Source: Annona cherimola (Eukaryota > Streptophyta > Magnoliopsida > Magnoliales > Annonaceae). Taken from it: 64,000 bases of DNA. Of the stretch, positions 1 through 10,825 are shown piece by piece. Numbering within the stretch: the first letter of the stretch is position 1; every line of letters begins with the position of its first letter. The stretch lies in assembly GCA_030490835.1 (NCBI GenBank), contig CM059972.1, forward strand, positions 36,187,452 to 36,251,451, in the 5' to 3' direction. The position numbers and the translations under genes were made by a program. A model generated the notes under the pieces. It was not told the origin of the DNA. It made no database searches and worked only from the letters and a program-made list of their open reading frames with translations.

Positions 1-1700
1 TTTTTCACCCGTTTAATGTGTCTTTTGACACATAACCCTAAGCAGATTTATAAATCCGAATTTTCAGAAAATAATCCCACTTTTCCAAAACCAAATTTAG
101 TTTATTAACATATATATCAATTTGGATCATTTTTACATAGGTTTCATATTTCTTTTTGATTTGTTTCTTCAACTATCCACATATGCTGAAATCAGGCGTA
201 CTGAATTCTCAAAATCTTGAATTAATATCAAATCAAGTATTTTTGATCTGAAATTTCTATCATACCTTAATAATACATTAATTAACCAAAATAAATATTT
301 CCAGCACAAAATATTAAGAATTTATATTTATTTTGGTATTTGTATCTTTCTAAACAGCAATATCTATTTTCAGACAGCCTGAATCACGTTAATTGTGGGA
401 TATATTTATATCAATAAAAACCTAATTTTTATTTTATTTTTGTGATACTCAATATGTTTTATATATCCTGTAAAATGTTCTGCCCAAAATTCCTTGTATA
501 AAAATTATTAAAAATCCTTTGGTGCAGCTGATCCTGACACCCGTACAACCCTATTCAGGTTGATTTTCTCGTATTTTTAATTTGCAACTGGATTATATTT
601 TTAAGATGAAAATTGGGTAGTTCCTTAATCACCCCATAAAAATTATTTGAAAATATTTTCATGCTAAAATTCATCCATTTACTGTACCGTTCATATTTTA
701 GTTTAGAACATCATATAACTTCCAGATTTGAGGCATAAAATCAAGATAATCATAAACTTACTTGATTAAATGGGTAATCCCTCCTTTTACCGTTTCTTTT
801 TCTTCCTTCTTGGCTGGCCTAGAGCTGGAACATGAGCCGCTGCCTTGGGATGCAAGTTTCAGCACTTAGAAATTTTTTTCCAACATCTCATTTGCACATG
901 ACCGAACATCCCCCTTACAGAGTTGGAAATTTCCAGCTATGGGCCCAACTTGTGCTGTATTTTCCACAGAAATTTAAGGTGCACTTATCCCCCTTGATGT
1001 GTTGGTTAAATGACAGCCAAGTAAATTCGTTTTTATCATTTTTCAAAAATCCAAAAATCTGTTTTAATCACAACCGTCCACCTGTCCAGAAATCACGTTC
1101 ATTGTTGCTGCCCATTTGCATATTTTGTTTCCAACATGATTTACTTAATCCAAACCTTCCAAAAGGTGCATCTTATAATTTCATTCAACCGTGTCAAATT
1201 TCATCTCAATCCGATTTTCCTAGCTCAAGTTATAGCCGTTTGAAGTTAACGGTTAGATTTGAGCTATGTTCAATAAATCACCACACTAATTTCATCAAGG
1301 ATTTTCATAACCCAATAATTCCATAATACCAAGCCCAACATCATCAACTTTCATCTCAAATTTCACTTGAATCCACCTTACAGTCATTGAGTTATGAATT
1401 TTCCATAATTTTTCACCTTAATTTCATAATTACATTTTAGTCTCCATAAATTAAATCATGATTATTAACATGATTATTCCTAACACATTGTCACCATTAA
1501 ATCCTCATTAAGCCCCTTGGGTCATATCGACTCACTTTGGGCTTCGGCGATTAAATTTTTAATCACCGTTTCCAATGGAAACCCTAATTCAAAATATCAT
1601 AAAATTCTAAAATCATCCAAAAATTCTATTTAATTCACATATAAATCACTTGTATATGTCCAATGCATACATTGGACCCTACTTAGGTTGGGGTTTCACA
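1..1700 (-). repeat. LTR fragment (U3 end and leader) of the no-pol Gypsy family
   Basis: This stretch lines up with the later LTRs of the same family. It carries the conserved splice donor (ACTTAC on the plus strand at 756-761), the T/C-rich stretch around 780-810, and the LTR terminus GGGGTTTCACA ending at 1700. The minus strand would therefore begin TGTGAAACCCC. Positions 520-570 resemble 13378-13430 in the 5' LTR of the next element. The fragment is cut by the window edge. It is directly followed by about 50 bases (1701-1751) resembling an internal LTR position (compare 15946-15992), so the junction is a nested insertion or recombination. No coding sequence is supported; the 164-codon frame at 832-1326 lies in LTR sequence and has no recognisable domain. 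Confidence 0.75.
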
Positions 1701-1819
1701 CAAAACGCGAGTGACAACTCAGTAAGCAAGCATTTTAACGTCAGGGCAAGATGTGACGCCCCAAACTGAGCGTCACATCCTAGCCCTTACCTCGGGATCG
1801 TATTGATTGGTAAATGTGA

Positions 1820-1836
1820 TCAGGATTGTTGCCCTG
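1820..1836 (-). other. Invariant 17-nt block near the LTR 3' end
   Basis: The sequence TCAGGATTGTTGCCCTG occurs here and at 12709-12725, 15500-15516, 22504-22520 (reverse complement), 32727-32743, 41191-41207 and 48771-48787. It lies about 65-85 bases inside the LTR terminus that abuts the PBS in every copy, including the plus-strand element. The flanking LTR sequences differ between subfamilies much more than this block, which suggests a required RNA or DNA function. Confidence 0.7.
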
Positions 1837-3764
1837 TCACACGGCGGGTTTTAACGGTGTTTAACCGATATAATATTTCCTCATCTTAATATCTCAACAT
1901 ATCTAATTTATTCCCAACTCATTCATAACCAAGCCATTATAAATTCATTTAACACATTTGCATAACCTGAAGTTCAAGCAACATTTCATCTTTTGCCTAA
2001 ATCAGATGTCACTGCATGTATGTATCACAGTCATCAATATAAAACATTCGAATAGATTACATCTATTCAACATAAAACACTTCATATAGTTTACATCCAT
2101 TTCACATGAGTTCCATAACAAGAAAATGCTAAAATTTTTCCATGGATTCCTTAAGCTGACACTTGCTCCTTTCCCATGTCCTGACCTTCACCTGTCTTTG
2201 GGTTTGGAAAATAAAATCGTGAGTCGAAACTCAATAAGCAAACTATTTGCATTTTTACAGGCAAATCATTTCAGACAACCATTTTGCAATTAAATTCATA
2301 TTGGAAAGCAACATATACCTTGTCCAAGGTATCTCTTGAAAACATGAAATCTTGTACCCATCACGAGTACCATATGCATAATGCCATATAAAACATTAAC
2401 ATGAGCATCATAATTCCCTTAGGATGGAAGATAGCCAGGCGACCATCCGTCCACGTTAACTCTCATTCCAGAGAGGGCGCCGCCGGCCTTGTGCCTGTTT
2501 TAAGCGACTTGGCCACACCAAGGGGGGACAATCGGTCTGCTTATACCTTTCAAGTGGACCTAATTCCTTATGCACATGAACTTTTTCATAAATCCATCTT
2601 TAACATGCTAGCATGATTTTTCAATCAGACACATAGAGTCACATCATTTTTCCATAGCATTTATCAAAGCAAAATTTCATAATATTGCATTTGAAGTAAA
2701 AAATTATTTCAACACCATTTTGCTAAGGGATGACCATCCTTAAACACATTAGAAACAATTTTCATAATTTCATCAAACAAGTTAAAGTAAAAATTGCATT
2801 TATGGAAACAATTTAGAAAAGAAAAAATCCTTTAGAAAATTTGCTTGCTTACCTGAATTCCTTAGCTTTCCGTCACAACTTTTTCTTTGCCTTTGCCTTT
2901 GCCTACATGAGAATAATATGATTTTTCATATATTTATTTTTCTCATATTTCATTTAGTTTTCCAACCCATTCCATATACATACATCATTTATTTGACTTC
3001 ATAAGTCATCATACACATATATAGCTCATTTTGCACATATTAGCACATTTTATACACATTTCTTTGGTTACCATATAACATAACATGTATAACCCCATAC
3101 ATAGGGTATTCATTTCAATTACACAATATTCCTTCAATAAACATCATACATAGGTTCATTAAGCTCACTTTTCCATTTATCCATTTTTTCCAAAATACAC
3201 ACATGGGTGTTTCTTCTACGTACATATCATTGCTTTAGCTTCATAAATCAAGTCCAAAATTTTGGAATTAATATCATAAAATCTAAAAAATATATATAAA
3301 CATGCAATTCATCTCATTTTCATGCATTTTTGCACAAAATCATTTTTCATAATTCATTCATCACCTATTCACCTTTATCCCTTCACATAAGCCCATTTAG
3401 CACATATACATAATGCATTTCATAAAATTTGCTAATTCAGAAATTTAATACATATTTCAATGGGTTAATTACCCTTAATTACCACTGAATTTAGGGTATT
3501 TTCATGGGATTTAAATCCATTCCATACATTTCCAAAACAGCAAATTTGGAACCCGTTTTTCACCCATTTTACGTGTCTTTTGACACATAACCCTATGCAG
3601 TCATATAATTCCGAAATTCCAGAAAATAAATCCATTTTTCTTAATCCATATTTAGGGATTTAACACATATGTAACATCCATGCATTATCATTTCTCAAAA
3701 CAGCAAGTTACCCACACGTTTTGTGTCTCATTTCACATCGGTTTGACGTTCTTTCATAAAATCT

Positions 3765-4208
3765 ATAAAAATCAGTTTTAGGGTTTCTTTTCCCAAATAT
3801 TTTTGGGAATCCATGATAATTTAAACCTAGGGTATTTTACCCTACAAAACATGCATAAAACATACAAACCCATTTTCATAGCATTTTTAGCATAGAAACT
3901 TAGAAATTAGGTCAAAATCATCACTTTGCATTCCATAACTTCACTAATTTATCATTAAAGAATAAAAAATCATATATTTTGCATGAATAAAAATCAGTTT
4001 TAGGGTTTCTTTTCCCAAATATTTTTGGGCATCCATGATAATTTAAACCTAGGGTATTTTACCCTACAAAACATGCATAAAACATATAAACCCATTTTCA
4101 TAGCATTTTTAGCATAGAAACTTAGAAATTAGGTCAAAATCATCACTTTGCATTCCATAACTTCACTAATTTATCATTAAAGAATAAAAAATCATATATT
4201 TTGCATGA
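3765..4208. repeat. 222-bp tandem duplication inside an LTR
   Basis: Positions 3765-3986 are repeated at 3987-4208 with very few changes; both copies run from ATAAAAATCAG to TTTTGCATGAAT. The near-identity implies a duplication more recent than the divergence of the LTR families. Confidence 0.9.
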
Positions 4209-4481
4209 ATACATGATTCATAACTTAATCAAATCATCAAACCAAAACAGAAACTTGTCTTGGAGATTTAGGGTTTATCAACTTGGATTTTCCACTTAAT
4301 ACACATGCAAAACCTCATTTTCATCAACTTAAACTTGAAAATTCATACATAAAACCTAATATCCATTCCATATTCATTAAAAAGCATGTTAAACCACCAT
4401 TTTACAGATCCTTTAAGCATCCCTTCCATATTCTCATTTTAGAGTTTTAAAACTCAAAATAATCAACTCAAACTCATGTAT

Positions 4482-4487
4482 ACTTAC
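4482..4487 (-). promoter_or_regulatory. Conserved 5' splice donor in the LTR leader
   Basis: The minus strand reads CAA|GTAAGTA, a near-consensus plant donor, just downstream of a purine-rich leader. The same site is present in every family LTR here that retains the region: 756-761, 13760-13765, 37168-37173, 45070-45075, 52707-52712 on the minus strand and 21057-21062 on the plus strand. Use as a splice site is an inference. Confidence 0.5.
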
Positions 4488-6129
4488 TTGAATTTGAGCT
4501 AAATCAAATCCCAATCCTTTGAGATAGTTTCCTCCTCAATTTCTCCTCCTTTTCTCCTTGATTTTCTTCCTCCTTTTTCTGGCCAAGAGGGACGTGGGGA
4601 GCTGCTGCTAGTTGCTTGGTGAAAAATTTCACACTTAGCCAATTTTCTAACCCCTTCTCTCAAGTAACGTGCATGGCTTATAGGAGCTGGAATTTTTCCA
4701 GATGTGGGCCCCACATTTTGGGCAATTTCCACGACCTTAAATGCTCCCTTATCTACCTTATGTGCTGGGTAAATTTCAGCCTAGTAAAATTGGGATTTTA
4801 CCTTTTTACAAAAATAAAAAACTGCATCAAAGCATGACCGTCAATCCGCCTATCCATTCACGTCCAGCTGCTGCCCATTTTCCATTCATTTTTTCCAATT
4901 TTTTTCAATCCTAATTTAAGGGTAAATTGTACACTTAATTAAACCTTAATTCATGTATTTATTTGGAGCAAATAAATTTAGCAAAAATTATAGCAACTTA
5001 ACATTTCAAATCACATTTTCCATCCCCATTTGCGGTCCACGTTTCAGCTGCATGTACCTGCCTTTTCCAATTTTTTTATTGCTGAAAATCTTCATAATTA
5101 TATGCACATCTCATGTACTTGCATCCCTGCAACTTATATGCATATTTTAAAAAATTAACAATTCAAAAAAAAATCAGCTTGGCAGCCCTTGGACGTCCCC
5201 TTATGCCACCTCCTCTATGCTAGGTTTTGCCTTTTGTAGCTCCATCATCATATACATTAAATGGCTGGATAATTCTCATATTTTTGCATTTCAAATAATT
5301 ACTCAAAATACCCTAGAAATGGCCAGCAATTTCTACCTCAATTCCCATTCACATCATGCATTTATGCTTGGTACTCTAGCATTAAATGCATTGTACTCAT
5401 ATGGAGCATTAGTCAACCATGCTCACTTTTTTCATTGCAGGTATTTTCCCAACATTTCAAGCTTAATCCAAGCCATCCAAAATAAACATCTCATAATTTC
5501 ATTTAACTGTTTCAAATTTCATCTCAATCCGATTTTCCTAGCTCCCGTTATAGCCGTTTAAAGTTAACGGTTGAAATTGAAATATAACCAATAAATCATA
5601 ACTCTCATTTCATCAAGAATTTTCATAACCCAATAATCCCATAATACCAAGCCCAACATCATCAACTACCATCTCAAATTTCACTTGAATCCGCCTTACG
5701 GGCGTTGAGTTATGAATTTTCTAGTATTTTTCCACTTAACTTGTCAATTATCATATAAATTCTTATAATTCATTTTAAATAATGGTAAATGATTTTCCAT
5801 AATACATTTGCACATTTAAATAAACAATAATGTGCTCTAATCCCAATGTCTCATTTTAGCTCAAAATGATTAATCACATCATTATTGCTAATCCTTAACC
5901 CTAATTGCAGTAATTAGTAAAATCACATAAACATCCAAAAACTCCATTTAGTCGTATATAAATCCCATGTGCATGTTCAATGCACACATTAATCCTCCTT
6001 AGGTTGGGGTTGTTGGAAATATGTGGAAAACAAGTTAAATCTATGTTTTGATGATTAACAAATCAATTTGAGTAAGTCTTGGCTACTAACATGTTTGTGG
6101 AAATGTTTAAGGCATATACACTTGAAGAA

Positions 6130-6985
6130 AATAAAGCATGGAAGACCAAGTCGTAGTCCAAGTCGACCCCAAGATCGACTTCAAAAAGCCCAAACTGTCC
6201 AGAGTTGAAAATGGGAGAAGAACAAGTGAAGTCGCAGGCCAAGTCGACTCCACTTGCGACTTGGGAAGCCAAGTCGCAAACGAAGTCGACTCCAGGATCG
6301 ACTTCAGATGGCGAAAACTCTCCAGAGTTGAAGTTCAGAACACGAAGTGCCGAAGTCGCACCCCAAGTCGACTCCACTTGCGACTTGAGGTGAAGTCGCA
6401 GACAAAGTCGACTCCGACATAGACTTGGATCGGGCAGAGGAGATTTTCCTGAAGACAAGATGGATTAAATGATTTCAAGATCAACATTAAGATTCTCAAG
6501 TCCAAGGCAAAGCTCCAAGTATATTTTCAAGTTATGAACATTAATGAATCAAAGGAAAAATCAACCAATACAAAGTCTCCAAGAATCACAAGGTCTACAA
6601 AGACGAAGAACAATCCAAGTTTAAACAAGATGCATAAACCAAGAAGATTGTTCGAGTTCAAGACTCATGAGTTCAAAGGTTTGCAAATCATGGAGCTAAT
6701 GAAAGCAAGACACAATGATCCAAAAAGTAATACAAAATGCAAAAGGCATGGAGAAGACTAAGCAAAAGAACCAAGCATTCCAAGTTCTCAAGTTCACGAA
6801 ATCAACTGCCGAGGTGAAGTCGCACCCGAAGTCGACTTCACCTGCGACTTGGGTCAAGTTGATGCCCAAGACGACCCTGACTGAAACTTGAAGTTGCGAC
6901 GGAGAAGCGAAGTCGCACCCGAAGTCGACTCCATCTGCGACTTGGGCGAAGTCGCATCCGAAGTCGACTCCACATGCGACTTGGG
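6130..6985. repeat. GTCGAC palindrome array (two clusters) in the Copia LTR
   Basis: Two clusters, about 6140-6430 and 6810-6985, carry repeats of AAGTCGCA...GTCGAC...TGCGACTT, nested inverted repeats that could fold as short hairpins. They are much richer in CG than the surrounding DNA. The same two-cluster arrangement occurs in the other LTRs of this family. Confidence 0.85.
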
Positions 6986-7067
6986 TCGCAACGGTCGGAA
7001 TTTATTCGAACGTTGGCGCATTAAATGCGCGCCACCTACCTTCTAACGTTCGGATTCCCTCCAAAAT

Positions 7068-7076
7068 TATATATAG
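7068..7076 (+). promoter_or_regulatory. TATA box of the Copia LTR
   Basis: TATATATAG lies just 3' of the second palindrome cluster. Matching positions in the sister LTRs hold CTATAAATAG (minus strand, 11522-11531) and TTATAAAAGG (minus strand, about 54445-54454) or TTATAAAAG (about 63673-63681). This fits the U3/R boundary of the LTR promoter. Confidence 0.6.
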
Positions 7077-7767
7077 CATTCATGGTAGACGAGGGAAGCA
7101 GCTGAGAATCATTAAGTGTGCATAACTACCATCTTCAAGAGCATTAAAGAGATCAAGTCCATTCAAAGAAGAAGAACTTCGCTTCAAGTTGCAAGAGCTA
7201 TATCTCAGAATCTTCAAAGTCATTACTACAAGTTCTTCTCTGCGCCAAACTGCTTCTACACAACTGTAAAGTGTAGTTTTCCTATTGTTTCATTTGTTTG
7301 TGTTGAACTTGATTTAGTTTGAGGAACTAAGATCAAGTGTAAGCAAAGTAGTGTGTGATTGGAGTGTAACTCATCACCTACTTGTGCTGTAATTTGTTGA
7401 TGCCCCCTAGAGCTGGAATCTAGAAGAGAGCAAGAGGCTCTGGTTGTATATGCCCCCTAGAGCTGGAATCTAGAAGAGAGCAGTGGCTCTAATTGTATTG
7501 AGAGAATACAATAGTGGAACCCAAGTCACAAGGAGTGTGAGCTTGGAAGAGTGGAGTAGGGAGGTTGCCCGAACCACTATAAAAATCTTGTGTGTTTGAT
7601 TTATTTATCTGCTCTCTACATTATATTGCTTTCCATTTCGTTTCTTCATTAAGGGGACTGGATTAATCCGGGGTTAAGTTTCTGTTTAAGTTATAAATTT
7701 TTAAATACCCAATTCACCCCTCCCTCTTGGGTTTTGCCATTAACTCGGGACCAACAGGGGTTTCACA

Positions 7768-7783
7768 ATCCTCCCCCCCTTAA
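7768..7783 (-). other. Polypurine tract of element A
   Basis: On the minus strand the sequence reads AAGGGGGGGAGGAT immediately before the LTR start TGTGAAACCCC. This is the expected plus-strand priming site of an LTR retrotransposon. The equivalent sites are at 38674-38690 and 46575-46590. Confidence 0.85.
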
Positions 7784-8122
7784 AACAGGTTTCGTCCCGA
7801 AACCGTCTATTCCTTAATTAATCGGGTATTTCCTTCTATATTTTTTCTCTTAGTTCCCAAATATTCTTGCTTTCAAAATACTTGTTCCATTGAACATCAA
7901 CATTTTTAATTTTCTATTCCAAATTCTGTACTTTATGATTTAGGATTCTTATCCTAATCAATCATATCATCCATATTTAATTAACCATAGCTATCCTGCA
8001 TATAGAGAATTCTACCTGTTGGTTTCCTTTACAGGTAGTGCATGCGTAGTTACATATTGACAATTTATGATTAAATGATTATCATCGAAATCAAACAAGA
8101 GCATTGCCAAACTTTCTAAAAT

Positions 8123-9527
8123 TTAATCCATACCTGTAACCACCTCATCCTCTTGCTCCCGTGACTCCATTTGAGTTAGAGCATGCACACGTATTGGGTT
8201 CGTAAAGGTTACCGGTTGGTTAACTGTTCCCGTTAGCCTTGGCGGTGCGGCTTTTCCACGTCCTTGCAACATTTGGGCTTTGTTTGGACAATTTGGAGCT
8301 ATGTGCCCAATCTGGTCACAAACATAGCATCTTACCATTTTTGCCTCTCCCTTGCCACACTCCTTGGCTATATGACCCATTTGTCCACACTTGTAGCATC
8401 TAATTGATTCTTTCAAACATTCACCTTGGTAATGCTTTTAACACTTTTTACATAGCAAGGGATTATTCTTCTTAAAGGTACTTTTACCTTTTTCCATCTC
8501 TCCTTTCTTTCTCTTTTCTGTTCCCGTTCCCTCTTCCTTATTACCTAGTCTAAATAAATCTTCTTCTTCTTTCAATTCCACAGTTCTCAATGCCTCGATC
8601 TCCAATGCTCTTGCCCTTTCTACGCATGATGCGTAGTCCTTAATTAATAGAGGTGCAAGGCTCTCCCTTAGGTATGACCTCAGTCCCTGTTGAAATCTTT
8701 GTGCCTTGTTTTCTGGCACGTTAGCAATCCAAGGAACATATCTTACCAAGGCATTGAACTTGGTCGCGTACTCCGTGACAGATTTCCTTCCTTGATATAG
8801 CCTTTCAAATTTAATTACCTTTTGGCTTTGTATCCCAATGGAAGGTACTCCTTGTTGAATTCTTCAACAAATGTCTGCCATGTCACCTCCTCTAGGTGTG
8901 GCATGGTGATCAACATAGTTTCCCACCACTCATAGGCATCCTTTACCAATAAGTGAGTGGCGCACAACACCTTTTGCCTGTCATTGCACGGAGATTCTTG
9001 AACAACTTTCGAATCTCCATCATCCATTATTCAGCTTGAACAAGGTCAGGTTCTCTTGAAAATTTAGGAGGTCGTTGAGTGAGGAATGCGTTGATAGCTC
9101 TTTTATCTTCTTCCATTAACCGATCCTCATCCCTTGTTAGTGCCATTGTGGGGGTCAAATTAGCCATCAGAGCGGGTCCTTCTCTTTCAGTGTTTCCCAT
9201 CTGTCCCTGCTGGGTCTTTTCCCACAAGCCTTGAATAATATTTACAGCTTGGGCTGCCCAGTCTTGATTAGCTTGCTGCATGGCTTCCTTTACCGCCACT
9301 GCTACTCTTTCTTCAATCAATCTAGCCTGTCTAGGCTCAAGTTCCTCTTCCACATTTCTTTCGGGGCTTAAGTTTTCTCGTCTTTGACGAGTCCTTGGGT
9401 TTTGCCCATGCGACGTTGGTCTACCCCTCTTAGGTCTACTAGTTTCTCCAACCTCATGCTGGCTGGGAACTTCTGTAGCAACTTCCTTTCCCTTATTCTT
9501 TCTAACCCTTGATCTTGTATCAACCAT
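8123..9527 (-). pseudogene. gag: gag (capsid and three zinc knuckles), broken, element A
   Basis: This is a decayed Gypsy-type Gag, the structural protein that packages element RNA. The N-terminal 170 residues are charged and include a helical stretch with DWAAQAVNIIQGLWEK. A stop follows at 9027-9029, then capsid motifs (EWWETM, FVEEFNKEYLP, then VRYVPWIANVPE in another frame) typical of the Retrotrans_gag family. The nucleocapsid end has three knuckles: an atypical CKKC...HYQGEC, then CYKCGQMGHIAKEC and CYVCDQIGHIAPNC. Breaks seen: stop at 9027, frameshift near 8985, frameshift near 8815, stop at 8438 inside the first knuckle. After 8123 the sequence continues into a degraded protease start and then the polypurine tract, with no pol. 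The ATG at 9525-9527 matches the start of the tandem-array gag in context and sequence. Confidence 0.85.
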
Positions 9528-9887
9528 AATGCTTTTTCTGAATATTAAAAGCACATAACTTTCATTCATAGTTAGGGTTAGGTCATAACATATGCATCTC
9601 ATCATCATATAATTAATAGTCAATTCACATAATCACGACCATGTGATATTATCCATTATCATGAACATCACTACTATCATTATCATAAATATTCACAGTC
9701 ATTGATTCATTCCATATCAACAACTATTCATTTACAAGCCATAACTGTTAAATTAACAAAGGATAATACACATATGTCACGCATATCACACTTATATGTA
9801 TTCATCATAATTGTATACACATTCCATCATAACGAAGTGTCATCATTTCATAGCTATACATACTCATGTTTATAAAAATAAGAAAAA

Positions 9888-10666
9888 TCATCGTCTACCT
9901 GGTCCCCTCCTTAAGTAGCGATAACGCTTACGCCTAGGCGACATCTGGGTAAATTCCTCAGTGATAGTGCTAGTATCTGACCAGGTAGGATTGTTTTCCT
10001 CTCCGCCATCATTATCACCATTGCTACCATCATCACTCCTATCACTTCCATTGTTTTCATCTTCTTCATCCCTGACTGGGGTGAGGCATCTTAAAGGGTC
10101 ACTGAGTGTAAACAGATCACTAGTACTCTGGTCTACATGTATCATAACCTCATCAGGGCGAGGAATAGGAGCAGGTAAGCCTATAGATCCTCGTGCACGA
10201 CCTTCCGCGATGAAGGGGGACATCTCTTTCTCCCTTTGTCGTATACTTTTCCAACTCTCCTATATCGGAATTGAGTGTACCCATATTCAAACCTATACCA
10301 TGGTCCTAGGTTGGGAGATATGGGTGCTGGAGTATTATCCCAAAATCGCTGGAGATCCAATTGGTGTATAAAGTCTGTGGAAGTCCGAAAGGTCCCTAAA
10401 AACCCACGGCGAGATGCCGATAGAAACTTAGTTCTAGGAGCCCGGCTGCTCGACTTCTGAACTTTAGGCTTCTCCAGACAGCTATTTTGCATATGGGGTA
10501 GGGAACACCAAGGGAAAGATCCCGGAGAAATTGGTGGATAGGGGTTTATATCATGCTAGGAGGCTAACCACCTATTGACATTTTCCTCTGCCTTTTGTTT
10601 CTTTTCTTCATCCATTTCTTTATTCAATTCCTCAGAACTCATAATCCTTTTCCCTTTATCAGCCAT
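9888..10666 (-). pseudogene. ORF X: unrecognised pre-gag protein, broken (element A)
   Basis: I do not recognise this family. It lies between the PBS and gag on the gag strand. The reading starts at 10664-10666 with a lysine-rich, strongly charged N-terminus (MADKGKR, then a Glu/Lys helix ending VNRWLAS), meets a stop near 10556, and continues in frame through a basic serine-rich stretch to a core with LGPWYRFEYGYTQFRYRR. A frameshift near 10200 leads to a very acidic segment (10100-9960), the motif SDTSTITEE and a basic tail YLRRGPGRR ending at 9888. A homologous order of segments is found in the plus-strand element at 22696-23416 and 32582-32627. By position it resembles the ORF1 of Ogre elements, but I see no sequence basis for equating them. 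Confidence 0.7.
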
Positions 10667-10825
10667 CTGTACAAACATAGCAATCAAATTGCATTGCAAC
10701 ATAACTTACCATCATTTCATCATGTTATAAACATAACTAATCATCATATATCATGTGTTTCATCATGTTAAAATCATACATGAGCATCATATAATCATAT
10801 CTAATTCATCACCGAATCATGGGTA

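Larger units (their letters stand above)
6011..7756 (+). mobile_element. Solo LTR of the Sirevirus-like Copia family
   Basis: It starts TGTTGGAAAT and ends GACCAACA, flanked by the exact 5-bp duplication GGGGT (6006-6010 and 7757-7761). Its sequence is the reverse complement type of the LTRs of the Copia element at 53814-64000. Length is 1746 bp with no internal region, so it is a solo LTR from recombination between the two ends of a former full element. It contains at least eight GTCGAC sites in the CG-rich array and a TATA box. Reading frames across the array (6063-6458 and overlapping) are artefacts of the repeats. Confidence 0.92.
1752..7767 (-). repeat. 3' LTR of element A, split by a solo Copia LTR
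   Basis: It begins on the plus strand TGTGACGCC and ends GGGGTTTCACA at 7767, next to the polypurine tract. Without the inserted solo LTR and one duplicated GGGGT it is about 4.27 kb. The terminus can form a hairpin: TGTGACGC at 1752-1759 faces GCGTCACA about ten bases later. It holds the 17-nt conserved block (1820-1836), a splice-acceptor-like site (2191-2200), the GC-rich leader block (2430-2530), a 222-bp tandem duplication (3765-4208) and the splice donor (4482-4487). Short open frames here, such as 5217-5561, have no recognisable domain. Confidence 0.8.

Noticed and set aside
832..1326. A 164-codon frame as a host gene
   Set aside because: It is LTR sequence shared with 4600-5560, with no recognisable domain, and the related copies do not keep the frame.
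6063..6458. Open frames on both strands over the GTCGAC array, possibly a repeat protein
   Set aside because: The palindromic units keep several frames open on both strands; the same happens in each LTR copy and no domain or start context supports translation.
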